This document shows, piece by piece, positions 8,655 through 15,821 of a stretch of DNA of 64,000 nt. The position numbers were made by a program, and so were the translations under genes. Source of the stretch: Thioglobus_B sp964558405. Its GTDB lineage: Bacteria > Pseudomonadota > Gammaproteobacteria > PS1 > Pseudothioglobaceae. A model generated the notes under the pieces. The model ran no database searches, was not told the DNA's origin, and was given only the letters and a program-made list of their open reading frames with translations. Every line of letters starts with the position of its first letter. Position 1 is the first letter of the stretch. The stretch lies in assembly GCA_964558405.1 (NCBI GenBank), contig CAZLDG010000001.1, forward strand, positions 1 to 64,000, in the 5' to 3' direction.

Positions 8655-9851
8655 GGATTTGCACCAATGGCCTATTGGCTTGTGTTGCGTGCATCTCGCC
8701 AATTGCGACCAGGTTAAGACCAGCAGCTTGGGTCATTTGTTGGAATTCGGCTTCGGCTTGTTCGGAGACCATCACCAATAGGCCGCCACTGGTTTGTGGG
8801 TCGCAAATAATGGATTGCACTTCAGCACTCATTTTTGATAGATGATGACCATAGCTTTCAAAGTTACGCGTCGCACCTCCGGGTGAGCAACCATCGGCCA
8901 AATAGTTTTTCACATTGTCTAAAACTGGAACGTTTGAATAGTCAATACTGGCCGAGACGTTTGAACCTAAACAAACCTCACAGAGGTGACCACCTAAGCC
9001 AAACCCAGTGACATCGGTAATGGCATTAATACCCTCAATACTGGCCAACTGAGCACCAATATCATTGAGCTGACACATGGTGTCAATAGCCATTTGTTCG
9101 TCAGATTTAGAGATTTTTCCCTGTTTTTGCGCCGTGGTTAAAATGCCAATACCCAAAGGCTTGGTTAGGTAAANNNNNNNNNNNNNNNNNNNNNNNNNNN
9201 NNNNNNNNNNNNNNNNNNNNNNNNNNNNNNNNNNNNNNNNNNNNNNNNNNNNNNNNNNNNNNNNNNNNNNNNNCCCTGTTTTTGCGCCGTGGTTAAAATG
9301 CCAATACCCAAAGGCTTGGTTAGGTAAATTTTATCCCCTGCCTGAGCCTTGGAGTTTTCTTTAAGATGCTGAATTTTTACTCTGCCGGTTACTGCCAAAC
9401 CAAAAATTGGCTCAGGAGAATCAATACTATGACCGCCTGCTAGACTCATGCCCGCTGCCTGACAAACGCTACGTCCACCTTCAATTACCTGTTGGCCTAC
9501 CTCAGCTGGTAATTTATCCAGTGGCCAACCAAAAATGGCGATGGCCATCATTGGTGAACCACCCATGGCGTAAATATCACTAATGGCATTGGTGGCAGCA
9601 ATACGCCCAAAGGTAAATGGGTCGTCAACAATGGGCATAAAGAAATCGGTGGTGGAGATAATGGCCTCGCCATTGCCTAGGTCATAAACTGCCGCGTCAT
9701 CACGCGAGGAATTACCCACCAACAAGTTGGGGTCGACTACCTCCTCAAGTGATGAGCTGAGAATGGTGTCTAAAACTTTCGGTGATATCTTACAACCACA
9801 GCCTTGGCCATGACTGTATTGCGTCATACGAATAGGCGATGAATAATTCAC
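8647..9851 (-). CDS. selD: Selenophosphate synthetase (interrupted by a false gap)
   Basis: SelD makes selenophosphate from selenide and ATP. The N-terminus GQGCGCKIS carries the catalytic C18 and K21 (E. coli C17 and K20); both cysteines are TGT codons, so this is a cysteine and not a selenocysteine form. The ATP-binding STTDFFMPIVDDP and C-terminal CDPQTSGGLLV motifs are present. The frame is split by 100 Ns at 9174-9273, flanked by a 55-bp exact repeat. Removing 155 bases joins both halves in frame and gives 349 aa, against 347 in E. coli, with the sequence KPLGIGILTTAQKQGKIS running across as in the family. The gene is therefore probably intact. Confidence 0.92.
9119..9173. repeat. Left copy of 55-bp duplication at the selD gap
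   Basis: These 55 bases (ccctgtttttgcg...ttaggtaaa) recur exactly at 9274-9328 on the other side of the N run. This is the pattern of two contig ends that share a k-mer overlap but were scaffolded with padding. It is not a biological repeat. Confidence 0.93.
9174..9273. other. 100-N scaffold gap in selD
   Basis: Exactly 100 undetermined bases, a conventional padding length. The flanking 55-bp identity and the restored frame indicate that the true gap length is zero or negative. Confidence 0.95.
9274..9328. repeat. Right copy of 55-bp duplication at the selD gap
   Basis: Identical to 9119-9173. It encodes the same selD segment (PLGIGILTTAQKQ), which a single-copy gene should contain once. 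Confidence 0.93.
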
Positions 9852-9865
9852 GGGAATTAGAGTGA

Positions 9866-10519
9866 TTAAGTTAGGTGTTCGTATTCTTTCTCTAAGCGTT
9901 GGTAGAGTTGATCAGGAGTAAGATCAGGATGCTCTTCCATCAGATTAAAGGCCACCACGTTGTCTTCTACTGCATCCCATATCTTGATGTATGAGCCGTC
10001 TTTATAGCCGTGATCCTGACGGAAACGATTTAGCTGGTTTTTAACCACGTAGCGTTTGTAGAGTTCTTCTACATCCATACCAATAGTTTTGAGCGCTTCA
10101 AAGAACAAATTGACCACTAAGTGGAATTTATTCTCGGTATGATCCACGCAAGACTGCGCGGAAGCCGCCACAATTTTCTCAAAGATTTCAACGAGTTTTT
10201 CACCATCTGCTTCTTTGTCAGGCTCCATTTCTAAAAAGGCCTCGGCATAACGTGTATCACCAATATGAATACCTTCAGACATAATAAAGTGCCAAATGTC
10301 TACCAGCTCAACACGGGCATTGTCCCAATCGTGCTCGCCTTCAATATTTTTCCAATGTTTCCAATTGAATGAATCAATCGCCTCGGCTGCTTCCATATAA
10401 ATGCAACGATGCCAAGAAATGATACGCCCTTCCTTGGTAGCACCTTCGGTCCAAATCTCGCCATTGGTGTTGTCGTTTAGCTCTTTTTGCAATGCAAACA
10501 TTTGTTGAATTTGATTCAT
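9866..10519 (-). CDS. Dimeric-type dUTP diphosphatase (dUTPase_2 family)
   Basis: A 217-aa all-alpha NTP pyrophosphohydrolase that resembles the dimeric dUTPases known from Campylobacter, Leishmania and some phages, and not the trimeric beta-fold Dut. Metal-binding acidic motifs are visible: YMEAAEAIDSFNWKHWK (ExxE) near 41-57 and ARVELVDIWHFIMSEG (ExxD) near 68-83. It should hydrolyse dUTP (and perhaps dUDP) to dUMP, which keeps uracil out of DNA and feeds thymidylate synthesis. It lies just upstream of selD on the same strand (14 bp) and is divergent from pxpA (55 bp). Confidence 0.82.
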   Translation of the reverse strand: MNQIQQMFALQKELNDNTNGEIWTEGATKEGRIISWHRCIYMEAAEAIDSFNWKHWKNIEGEHDWDNARVELVDIWHFIMSEGIHIGDTRYAEAFLEMEPDKEADGEKLVEIFEKIVAASAQSCVDHTENKFHLVVNLFFEALKTIGMDVEELYKRYVVKNQLNRFRQDHGYKDGSYIKIWDAVEDNVVAFNLMEEHPDLTPDQLYQRLEKEYEHLT

Positions 10520-10574
10520 GAATAAAACCTATAATAATGTGAATTTTTATCCAATAATTATAGTCTAGCAACCT

Positions 10575-11416
10575 GTGAATAAAGCTCTAATTAATTGTGA
10601 TTTGGGTGAGTGTTTAAGCCCCGATCCAGACGCTGAGGTCATGCCTTTGATTGACATGGCCAATATCGCTTGTGGCGGGCACGTAGGTGATAAACAGAGC
10701 ATGAGTAAAACCCTGCGTTTAGCACTTAAGCATCAGGTGAGTATTGGCGTGCATCCCAGCTACAAGGATAGAGAGAATTTTGGCAGAGTTACCCAAGCAC
10801 TTTCTCTAACAGAATTGTATGATTTGCTTTATCAACAAATTAAGGATTTTCAGCAACTCTGCGAGCAATTAGGTGCACAGCTGAGCTATGTTAAACCTCA
10901 CGGCGCGCTGTATCATGACATGACGCAGAATCGACAAGTGTTGGAGGTTATTTGTCAGGTTATCCAAGATGTTGATAATAAATTATCCTTAGTGGTTCAA
11001 GCTGGCAATGAGACGCATTTNNNNNNNNNNNNNNNNNNNNNNNNNNNNNNNNNNNNNNNNNNNNNNNNNNNNNNNNNNNNNNNNNNNNNNNNNNNNNNNN
11101 NNNNNNNNNNNNNNNNNNNNAAGATGTTGATAATAAATTATCCTTAGTGGTTCAAGCTGGCAATGAGACGCATTTCTCCAGTATTGAGAAAACCAGTGGC
11201 TTGATATTTTTGCGCGAAGCATTTGCTGATCGTGCTTATCAAGGGTGGCAAATGTTGCCGCGCAGTGCGCCCGGTTCGGTACTGGATGATCCAGAGAAAA
11301 TTATCAGCCAATTTAAGCAATTCTCTAACAATCAACAAACGCCCATTGACACCATTTGTTTTCATAGCGACAATCCCGCCTCAGTAGAGGCGCTTAAACA
11401 ACTCAAGCATGTATAA
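10575..11416 (+). CDS. pxpA: 5-oxoprolinase subunit A (interrupted by a false gap)
   Basis: PxpA (LamB/YcsF family) is one of three subunits that open 5-oxoproline (pyroglutamate) to glutamate using ATP. Family motifs visible are INCDLGECL at the N-terminus, ANIACGGHVGD, GVHPSYKDRENFGR and YVKPHGALYHDM. The start is a GTG at 10575; no nearby ATG would retain the INCDLGE motif. The frame is broken by 100 Ns at 11021-11120 flanked by a 55-bp exact duplication; deleting 155 bases restores one frame of 228 aa (E. coli PxpA is 244), including the FxEAFADRAY motif. The end overlaps pxpB by 8 bp (ATGTATAA). Confidence 0.92.
10966..11020. repeat. Left copy of 55-bp duplication at the pxpA gap
   Basis: Exact match to 11121-11175 (aagatgttgataat...gacgcattt). 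Same length as the duplication at the selD gap, pointing to one assembler overlap length. Confidence 0.93.
11021..11120. other. 100-N scaffold gap in pxpA
   Basis: Exactly 100 Ns between two identical 55-bp ends. Most likely padding with no missing sequence. Confidence 0.95.
11121..11175. repeat. Right copy of 55-bp duplication at the pxpA gap
   Basis: Identical to 10966-11020. It re-encodes the DVDNKLSLVVQAGNETH segment of PxpA. Confidence 0.93.
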
Positions 11417-12092
11417 GATCACGCCAGCCTCAGAAGATTCACTGCTGATTTATTTTGGCCAACAAATTGATCCAGAATTGGTTAGAACGATTGCGGGATT
11501 TTCTCAACAGCTGCAAAACACCCTGGATGAACTGATTATTGATTTAACCCCGTCCTATACTTCTTTGTTGGTGCGTTATGATTTGTCTCTGATTGATTAC
11601 AAAGCCATGCGCATAAGGATTGAGCAGCTATTAGAGGCCTATCGTCCTGATAATCAAACTCATCAGCCTCAGACAGTACATATACCAGTGTATTACTCGC
11701 CGGAGACGGGTTTAGACTTAGAACAATTGCTGGTTCAGAGAAATCTAACATTGGAGCAGCTGGTTGAGATTCATAGTGCCAAAGCCTATTTGATTTATGC
11801 TATTGGCTTTGCTCCGGGTTTTGCCTTTTTAGGTGAGGTTGATCCGCGCATTCAGGCGCCGCGTCTACCAACACCTAGGATTAGCATCCCCCCTGGCAGT
11901 GTTGGCATTGCCGATAGCCAGACTGCCATCTATCCTACGCAGTCCTCAGGCGGTTGGAATATCATTGGCAGAACCCTGTTAGATTTATCGCTCAATAATC
12001 CTAAAAACATCGATCGATTTAAGGTTGGAGACTATGTACAGTTCTACCCCATTAGCCGTGATGAGTATCTCAAAAACGGAGGTCAATTATGA
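11409..12092 (+). CDS. pxpB: 5-oxoprolinase subunit B
   Basis: A 227-aa protein of the KipI/allophanate-hydrolase subunit 1 family, previously annotated as kinase inhibitor or allophanate hydrolase but known as PxpB where it sits with pxpA and pxpC. Recognisable parts are IDLTPSYTSLLVRYD in the first third and the conserved YAIGFAPGFAFLGEVDP, PRISIPPGSVGIA and SSGGWNIIGRT blocks. It overlaps pxpA by 8 bp and pxpC by 4 bp (ATGA), so the three subunits are probably made in step. Confidence 0.93.
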   Translation: MYKITPASEDSLLIYFGQQIDPELVRTIAGFSQQLQNTLDELIIDLTPSYTSLLVRYDLSLIDYKAMRIRIEQLLEAYRPDNQTHQPQTVHIPVYYSPETGLDLEQLLVQRNLTLEQLVEIHSAKAYLIYAIGFAPGFAFLGEVDPRIQAPRLPTPRISIPPGSVGIADSQTAIYPTQSSGGWNIIGRTLLDLSLNNPKNIDRFKVGDYVQFYPISRDEYLKNGGQL

Positions 12093-13000
12093 GCTTTCAG
12101 GTAATTAAATCTGGCTTTCTCACCACGGTGCAAGATTATGGACGCTCTGGTCATGGTGCGCATGGTATGAGTCGTTGCGGGGCAATGGATGAACAAGCTT
12201 ATTGCTGGGCCAATCATCTGCTGGATAACGCCTTTGACGCTGCAGTACTAGAAATTACTTTTGGAGGCTTAGAGCTCAAGGCGCTGGATGACATGCTAAT
12301 TGTTATCACCGGTGCGGATTTAGACTTTAGAGTCAATGACAAACCGGCAGCGCTATGGCATAGCCTACAAGTGCGCGCAGGCGATAAACTAACCTGGGGT
12401 ATGCCTAAGAGTGGTATTCGCACTTATTTGGCCGTTAAAGGTGGTTTTGAGACGCCTAAGTTCTTTGGTTCACGTTCGGTTAATCTGCGTGAGCATATTG
12501 GCAGACAACTGAGAGATAATGAGGTGCTCGACTGCCAAGCCTCAGATGAGGCGATTGATCGTTTTATCACGCCGAGTTATCTACCTAATTACAATGCTGA
12601 AGTCTCACTTAGACTGCTGCCCAGCTATCAATTTAATGAGTTTAGTGCTGATCAGCACGAGCTGTTTTTTAATCAAAGCTATCGGATTGCCAATGCCAGT
12701 GATCGTAGCGGTTGTCGCCTAGAAGGTGCGCCGATTGCACTAAAACACAAATGCATGATCTCAGAAGGCATGGCCTACGGTGCGGTAGAGATTGCCACTG
12801 ATGGTCTGCCCATTATCTTGTTAAAGGATGCACCCAGTATTGGCGGCTATCCCAAAATTGGCACGGTGTTCTCGCTAGATTTAGCACTACTGGCACAAAA
12901 ACAACCAACAACCAAAGTGCGCTTTGCGCCAATGAGTATTGCTGACGCACAAACCCAGCGCGCTAAATTTAATCGGTTTTTTAATATTGTTGAGCGTTAA
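12089..13000 (+). CDS. pxpC: 5-oxoprolinase subunit C
   Basis: A 303-aa KipA/allophanate-hydrolase subunit 2 family protein. The N-terminus FLTTVQDYGRSGHGAHGMSR, the VITGADLDF block and the C-terminal KDAPSIGGYPKIG motif are diagnostic. Together with PxpA and PxpB it forms the bacterial 5-oxoprolinase that recycles cyclised glutamine and glutamate. The last 20 bases overlap the end of RNase T on the opposite strand, with no terminator visible. Confidence 0.92.
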   Translation: MSFQVIKSGFLTTVQDYGRSGHGAHGMSRCGAMDEQAYCWANHLLDNAFDAAVLEITFGGLELKALDDMLIVITGADLDFRVNDKPAALWHSLQVRAGDKLTWGMPKSGIRTYLAVKGGFETPKFFGSRSVNLREHIGRQLRDNEVLDCQASDEAIDRFITPSYLPNYNAEVSLRLLPSYQFNEFSADQHELFFNQSYRIANASDRSGCRLEGAPIALKHKCMISEGMAYGAVEIATDGLPIILLKDAPSIGGYPKIGTVFSLDLALLAQKQPTTKVRFAPMSIADAQTQRAKFNRFFNIVER

Positions 13001-13568
13001 AAATCTGACAGAAAAGCTCTGCAGTTTTTTGCGTGTCGTATAGGGCTGAATGTGCTTGTGCATTGTCAAACTCAATGCCTGCCTTATCCATAGATTTGGC
13101 CAAGACAGTCTCACCATAATACAAGGCAGACAGACTCACCGTATCCAAGGTTGAAAACTGATGGAATGGATTTTTAAGCTTACAGCGCTCGCTGGCTGCG
13201 TATAAAAAACCCAGATCAAAAAAAGCATTGTGTCCGACTAAGATGGCGCGATTACAACCCTTGTCTTTCATCTGTTCACGCACGTGTTTAAAGATGGTGT
13301 TTAGCGCTTGTTTTTCACTCACCGCGCCACGTAGCGGATTATCCACATCAATACCATTGAACTTCAAGGCCGCCTCTTCTAGATTGGCGCCGACAAAGGG
13401 CTCAACATGAAAATGCTGTGGTTCTTGTTGTATGAAACGCCCCATCTCATCTATATCCAAGCTAATGGCGCAGATCTCTAACATAGCATCGGTATTGGCA
13501 TTAAAACCCGCGGTTTCAATATCAATCACCACGGGCAAATAGCCACGAATTCGATCCTTAATTAACAT
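12981..13568 (-). CDS. rnt: Ribonuclease T
   Basis: A DEDDh 3'-5' exonuclease that trims the 3' ends of tRNAs and other stable RNAs. Its sequence follows E. coli RNase T closely: VVIDIETAGFNANTDAMLEI supplies the first two acidic residues, HFHVEPFVGANLEEAALKFN is family-specific, GHNAFFDLGFL gives the third Asp and AHSALYDTQKTAELF the His and last Asp. I place the start at the ATG at 13568 (195 aa), where E. coli homology begins; the longer frame reaches into the upstream gene. It overlaps the acetyltransferase stop by 11 bp. It lacks the last ~20 residues of the E. coli protein. Confidence 0.93.
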   Translation of the reverse strand: MLIKDRIRGYLPVVIDIETAGFNANTDAMLEICAISLDIDEMGRFIQQEPQHFHVEPFVGANLEEAALKFNGIDVDNPLRGAVSEKQALNTIFKHVREQMKDKGCNRAILVGHNAFFDLGFLYAASERCKLKNPFHQFSTLDTVSLSALYYGETVLAKSMDKAGIEFDNAQAHSALYDTQKTAELFCQIFNAQQY

Positions 13569-14013
13569 CTTTAAAAAAAATAGAAGAATTGCGTTGATGG
13601 TCAAAATAACGCTGTCGATTTTGCGGCAGATCACTAATGTTCATCTTTACAAAACCGTGTTTGGTAAACCAATTAGTGCCGTGTTTGGTCAGGGCAAACA
13701 CTTTGGAAAAGCCTTGGGCCTTTGCCTTATCCAGGAGTTTTTCCAATAATTTAACCGAAAGTCCAGTGTTTTGTTGGCTCTGCTTAACCGCTAGAGAATA
13801 AATCTCACCCATTAAGCCTTCTTGGCAGTCTTTAAGCCCAGCACAAGCCACCAACTCATCGCCTGAGAAAATCAGCACGTAGTCATCCAGATTTTTCTCA
13901 ATCGTCTGTTTATCTCTGGCAAGAATTTTTCCCTGCTCAACAAAGGGTTGAATCAGCGTAAAAATTTGGCTAACTTTATCCAATTGCGTTATATAAATAT
14001 GGGTAAAAGCCAA
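13558..14013 (-). CDS. Stand-alone ArgA-like GNAT acetyltransferase (possible short NAGS)
   Basis: A 151-aa GNAT protein. It aligns with the C-terminal acetyltransferase domain of ArgA: IFTLIQPFVEQGKILARDK (ArgA IMNLIEPLEQQGILVRRS), MGEIYSLAV (acetyl-CoA strand), NWFTKHGF and the C-terminal SDLPQNRQRYFDHQRNSSI, matching ArgA's DLLPESKKQLYNYQRKSKV. The amino-acid-kinase domain that carries arginine feedback in full-length ArgA is missing. A role as a short N-acetylglutamate synthase in arginine biosynthesis is likely but not proved; other acylations are possible. The start is a TTG with no clear ribosome site, and no in-frame ATG exists before residue 68. Confidence 0.72.
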   Translation of the reverse strand: MAFTHIYITQLDKVSQIFTLIQPFVEQGKILARDKQTIEKNLDDYVLIFSGDELVACAGLKDCQEGLMGEIYSLAVKQSQQNTGLSVKLLEKLLDKAKAQGFSKVFALTKHGTNWFTKHGFVKMNISDLPQNRQRYFDHQRNSSIFFKDVN

Positions 14014-14058
14014 TATTTTAGTCTAAAATTTAAATTTTTATTTATTTGATATAAGAAA

Positions 14059-15756
14059 ATGCGCAGCGATACCGTAAAAAAAGGATTTGATAAAACCCCA
14101 CACCGTTCTTTGTTAAGAGCCACAGGTCTAGAAGATGAGGATTTCAACAAGCCATTTATTGGCGTTGCCAACTCATTTATTGAGATTATTCCAGGGCACT
14201 TTTTTCTAGACAAAGTTTCTGAAATCATCAAGCAAGAGATTCGTGATGCCGGTTGTGTACCGTTTGAATTTAACACCATTGGCGTGGATGATGGTATTGC
14301 CATGGGTCATGACGGCATGTTGTTCTCACTGCCTTCACGAGAGATTATTGCCTCTTCGATTGAAACGGTAATGAATGCGCATAAGCTTGACGCTATGATT
14401 GCCATTCCCAATTGCGACAAAATTGTTCCAGGCATGATTATGGGTGGGCTACGCGTTAATGTGCCGACGGTATTTGTCTCTGGTGGTCCAATGCAAAAAG
14501 GTCATACCAAGGATGGTACCGCCATTGATTTAGCCACAGCCTTTGAAGCAGTGGGTAAGCATGAGACTGGTGAGATGAGTGATGCTGAACTCAAAGATAT
14601 TGAGTGCAATGCCTGTCCAGGTGGTGGTAGTTGTTCAGGTATGTTTACCGCCAATTCCATGAACACTTTGATGGAGGCCATGGGTATCGCCCTACCAGGC
14701 AATGGTACGATTTTGGCACTAACGCCTGAACGTGAGCAGCTGTATCGTCAAGCAGCCAGACGCGTATGTGAGATTGCCTTGATGGAAAAAGCCGAGGATC
14801 GCGAGAAGTTTAATATGCGTAACATCCTCAACGAGAATGCTGTGCGCAATGCTTTTGCCGTGGATATGGCCATGGGTGGTAGCTCAAATACCGTGTTGCA
14901 TATGTTGGCGATTGCCAAAGAAGCCGAAGTGGATTTCAACATGGAAGACATTAATAAGACTTCGCAGCGTGTGTCGCATATCGCTAAGATTTCACCATCG
15001 CTATCAACCGTTCATATGGAAGATATTAACCGAGCTGGTGGTGTAAGTGCAGTGATGCACGAGATGAGCAAACGTGGCGAGGATATTCTTCTAGATAACC
15101 CTACCGTAACTGGCGAGACAATCTACGAAAAGATCAAAGATGCAAAGATTCTAGATACCAATATTATTCACACCATTGACAATCCGTATTCAGAGGTGGG
15201 TGGCTTGGCCGTGTTGTATGGCAATCTGGCTGAACAGGGTTCGGTGATTAAAACCGCAGGTATCACGGGCGATCGCGTCTTTACCGGTAGTGCTGTGTGT
15301 TTTGATTCTCAAGATGAGGCCATTGCTGGCATTAAAGGCGGCAAGGTAAAAGCTGGTGATGTGGTGGTGATTCGCTATGAAGGCCCTAAAGGTGGTCCAG
15401 GCATGCAAGAGATGTTGGCACCAACCTCACTAATCATGGGTATGGGCTTGGGTGATAAGGTTGCCTTGATTACCGATGGACGTTTCTCTGGTGCGACTCG
15501 TGGCGCCTCGATTGGTCACGTTTCTCCAGAGGCGGCTGAAGGCGGTATGATTGGCCTATTAAAAGATGGTGATGAGATTCATATCGATGTAGATCAATAC
15601 ATTCTCAATGTAGATCTCAGTGATGATGAGATTGCTAAGCGTCGTGCTGCGTTTAAACCACTGAAGAAAACCTTAACCTCTAAGTGGTTGCAACAATACC
15701 GCTTATTGGTAACCAACGCCAGCTCTGGCGCGGTGCTTAAGACTGATTGGGACTAA
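14059..15756 (+). CDS. ilvD: Dihydroxy-acid dehydratase
   Basis: IlvD (565 aa) converts dihydroxy-isovalerate and dihydroxy-methylvalerate to the keto acids of valine, isoleucine and pantothenate synthesis. The cluster cysteines are C119 (IPNCDKIVPGM) and C192 (GGGSCSGMFTANSM). The position of the third cysteine used by 2Fe-2S enzymes (after VANSF.EIIPGH) has no Cys, as in E. coli, so a 4Fe-4S oxygen-sensitive type is suggested despite the shorter length (E. coli 616). The block YEGPKGGPGMQEML and ITDGRFSGATRG complete the signature. The start is the only plausible ATG (MRSDTVKKGF). A hairpin terminator follows. Confidence 0.95.
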   Translation: MRSDTVKKGFDKTPHRSLLRATGLEDEDFNKPFIGVANSFIEIIPGHFFLDKVSEIIKQEIRDAGCVPFEFNTIGVDDGIAMGHDGMLFSLPSREIIASSIETVMNAHKLDAMIAIPNCDKIVPGMIMGGLRVNVPTVFVSGGPMQKGHTKDGTAIDLATAFEAVGKHETGEMSDAELKDIECNACPGGGSCSGMFTANSMNTLMEAMGIALPGNGTILALTPEREQLYRQAARRVCEIALMEKAEDREKFNMRNILNENAVRNAFAVDMAMGGSSNTVLHMLAIAKEAEVDFNMEDINKTSQRVSHIAKISPSLSTVHMEDINRAGGVSAVMHEMSKRGEDILLDNPTVTGETIYEKIKDAKILDTNIIHTIDNPYSEVGGLAVLYGNLAEQGSVIKTAGITGDRVFTGSAVCFDSQDEAIAGIKGGKVKAGDVVVIRYEGPKGGPGMQEMLAPTSLIMGMGLGDKVALITDGRFSGATRGASIGHVSPEAAEGGMIGLLKDGDEIHIDVDQYILNVDLSDDEIAKRRAAFKPLKKTLTSKWLQQYRLLVTNASSGAVLKTDWD

Positions 15757-15773
15757 GTTAAAAAATCAGCAAT

Positions 15774-15804
15774 AAAAAAGGCGGTTGTTATAACCGCCTT
15801 TTTT
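15774..15804. terminator. Bidirectional terminator between ilvD and rnr
   Basis: Stem GGCGGTT / AACCGCC (15780-15786 and 15792-15798) with a 5-nt loop, preceded by six As and followed by six Ts. The symmetry lets it stop transcription from ilvD on the plus strand and from rnr on the minus strand. Confidence 0.9.
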
Positions 15805-15821
15805 GTCTCTGGCTGCTTGTA

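Noticed and set aside
8647..9851. selD appearing as two broken genes or a pseudogene
   Set aside because: Both halves join in one frame once the N gap and one duplicate are removed; catalytic motifs and length are normal.
10575..11416. pxpA appearing frameshifted or truncated
   Set aside because: Same assembly pattern as selD; the collapsed frame is 228 aa with family motifs on both sides.
13569..13634. Longer start for RNase T (217 aa)
   Set aside because: The extra residues are hydrophobic, lie inside the upstream gene and have no match to RNase T; homology begins after the ATG at 13568.
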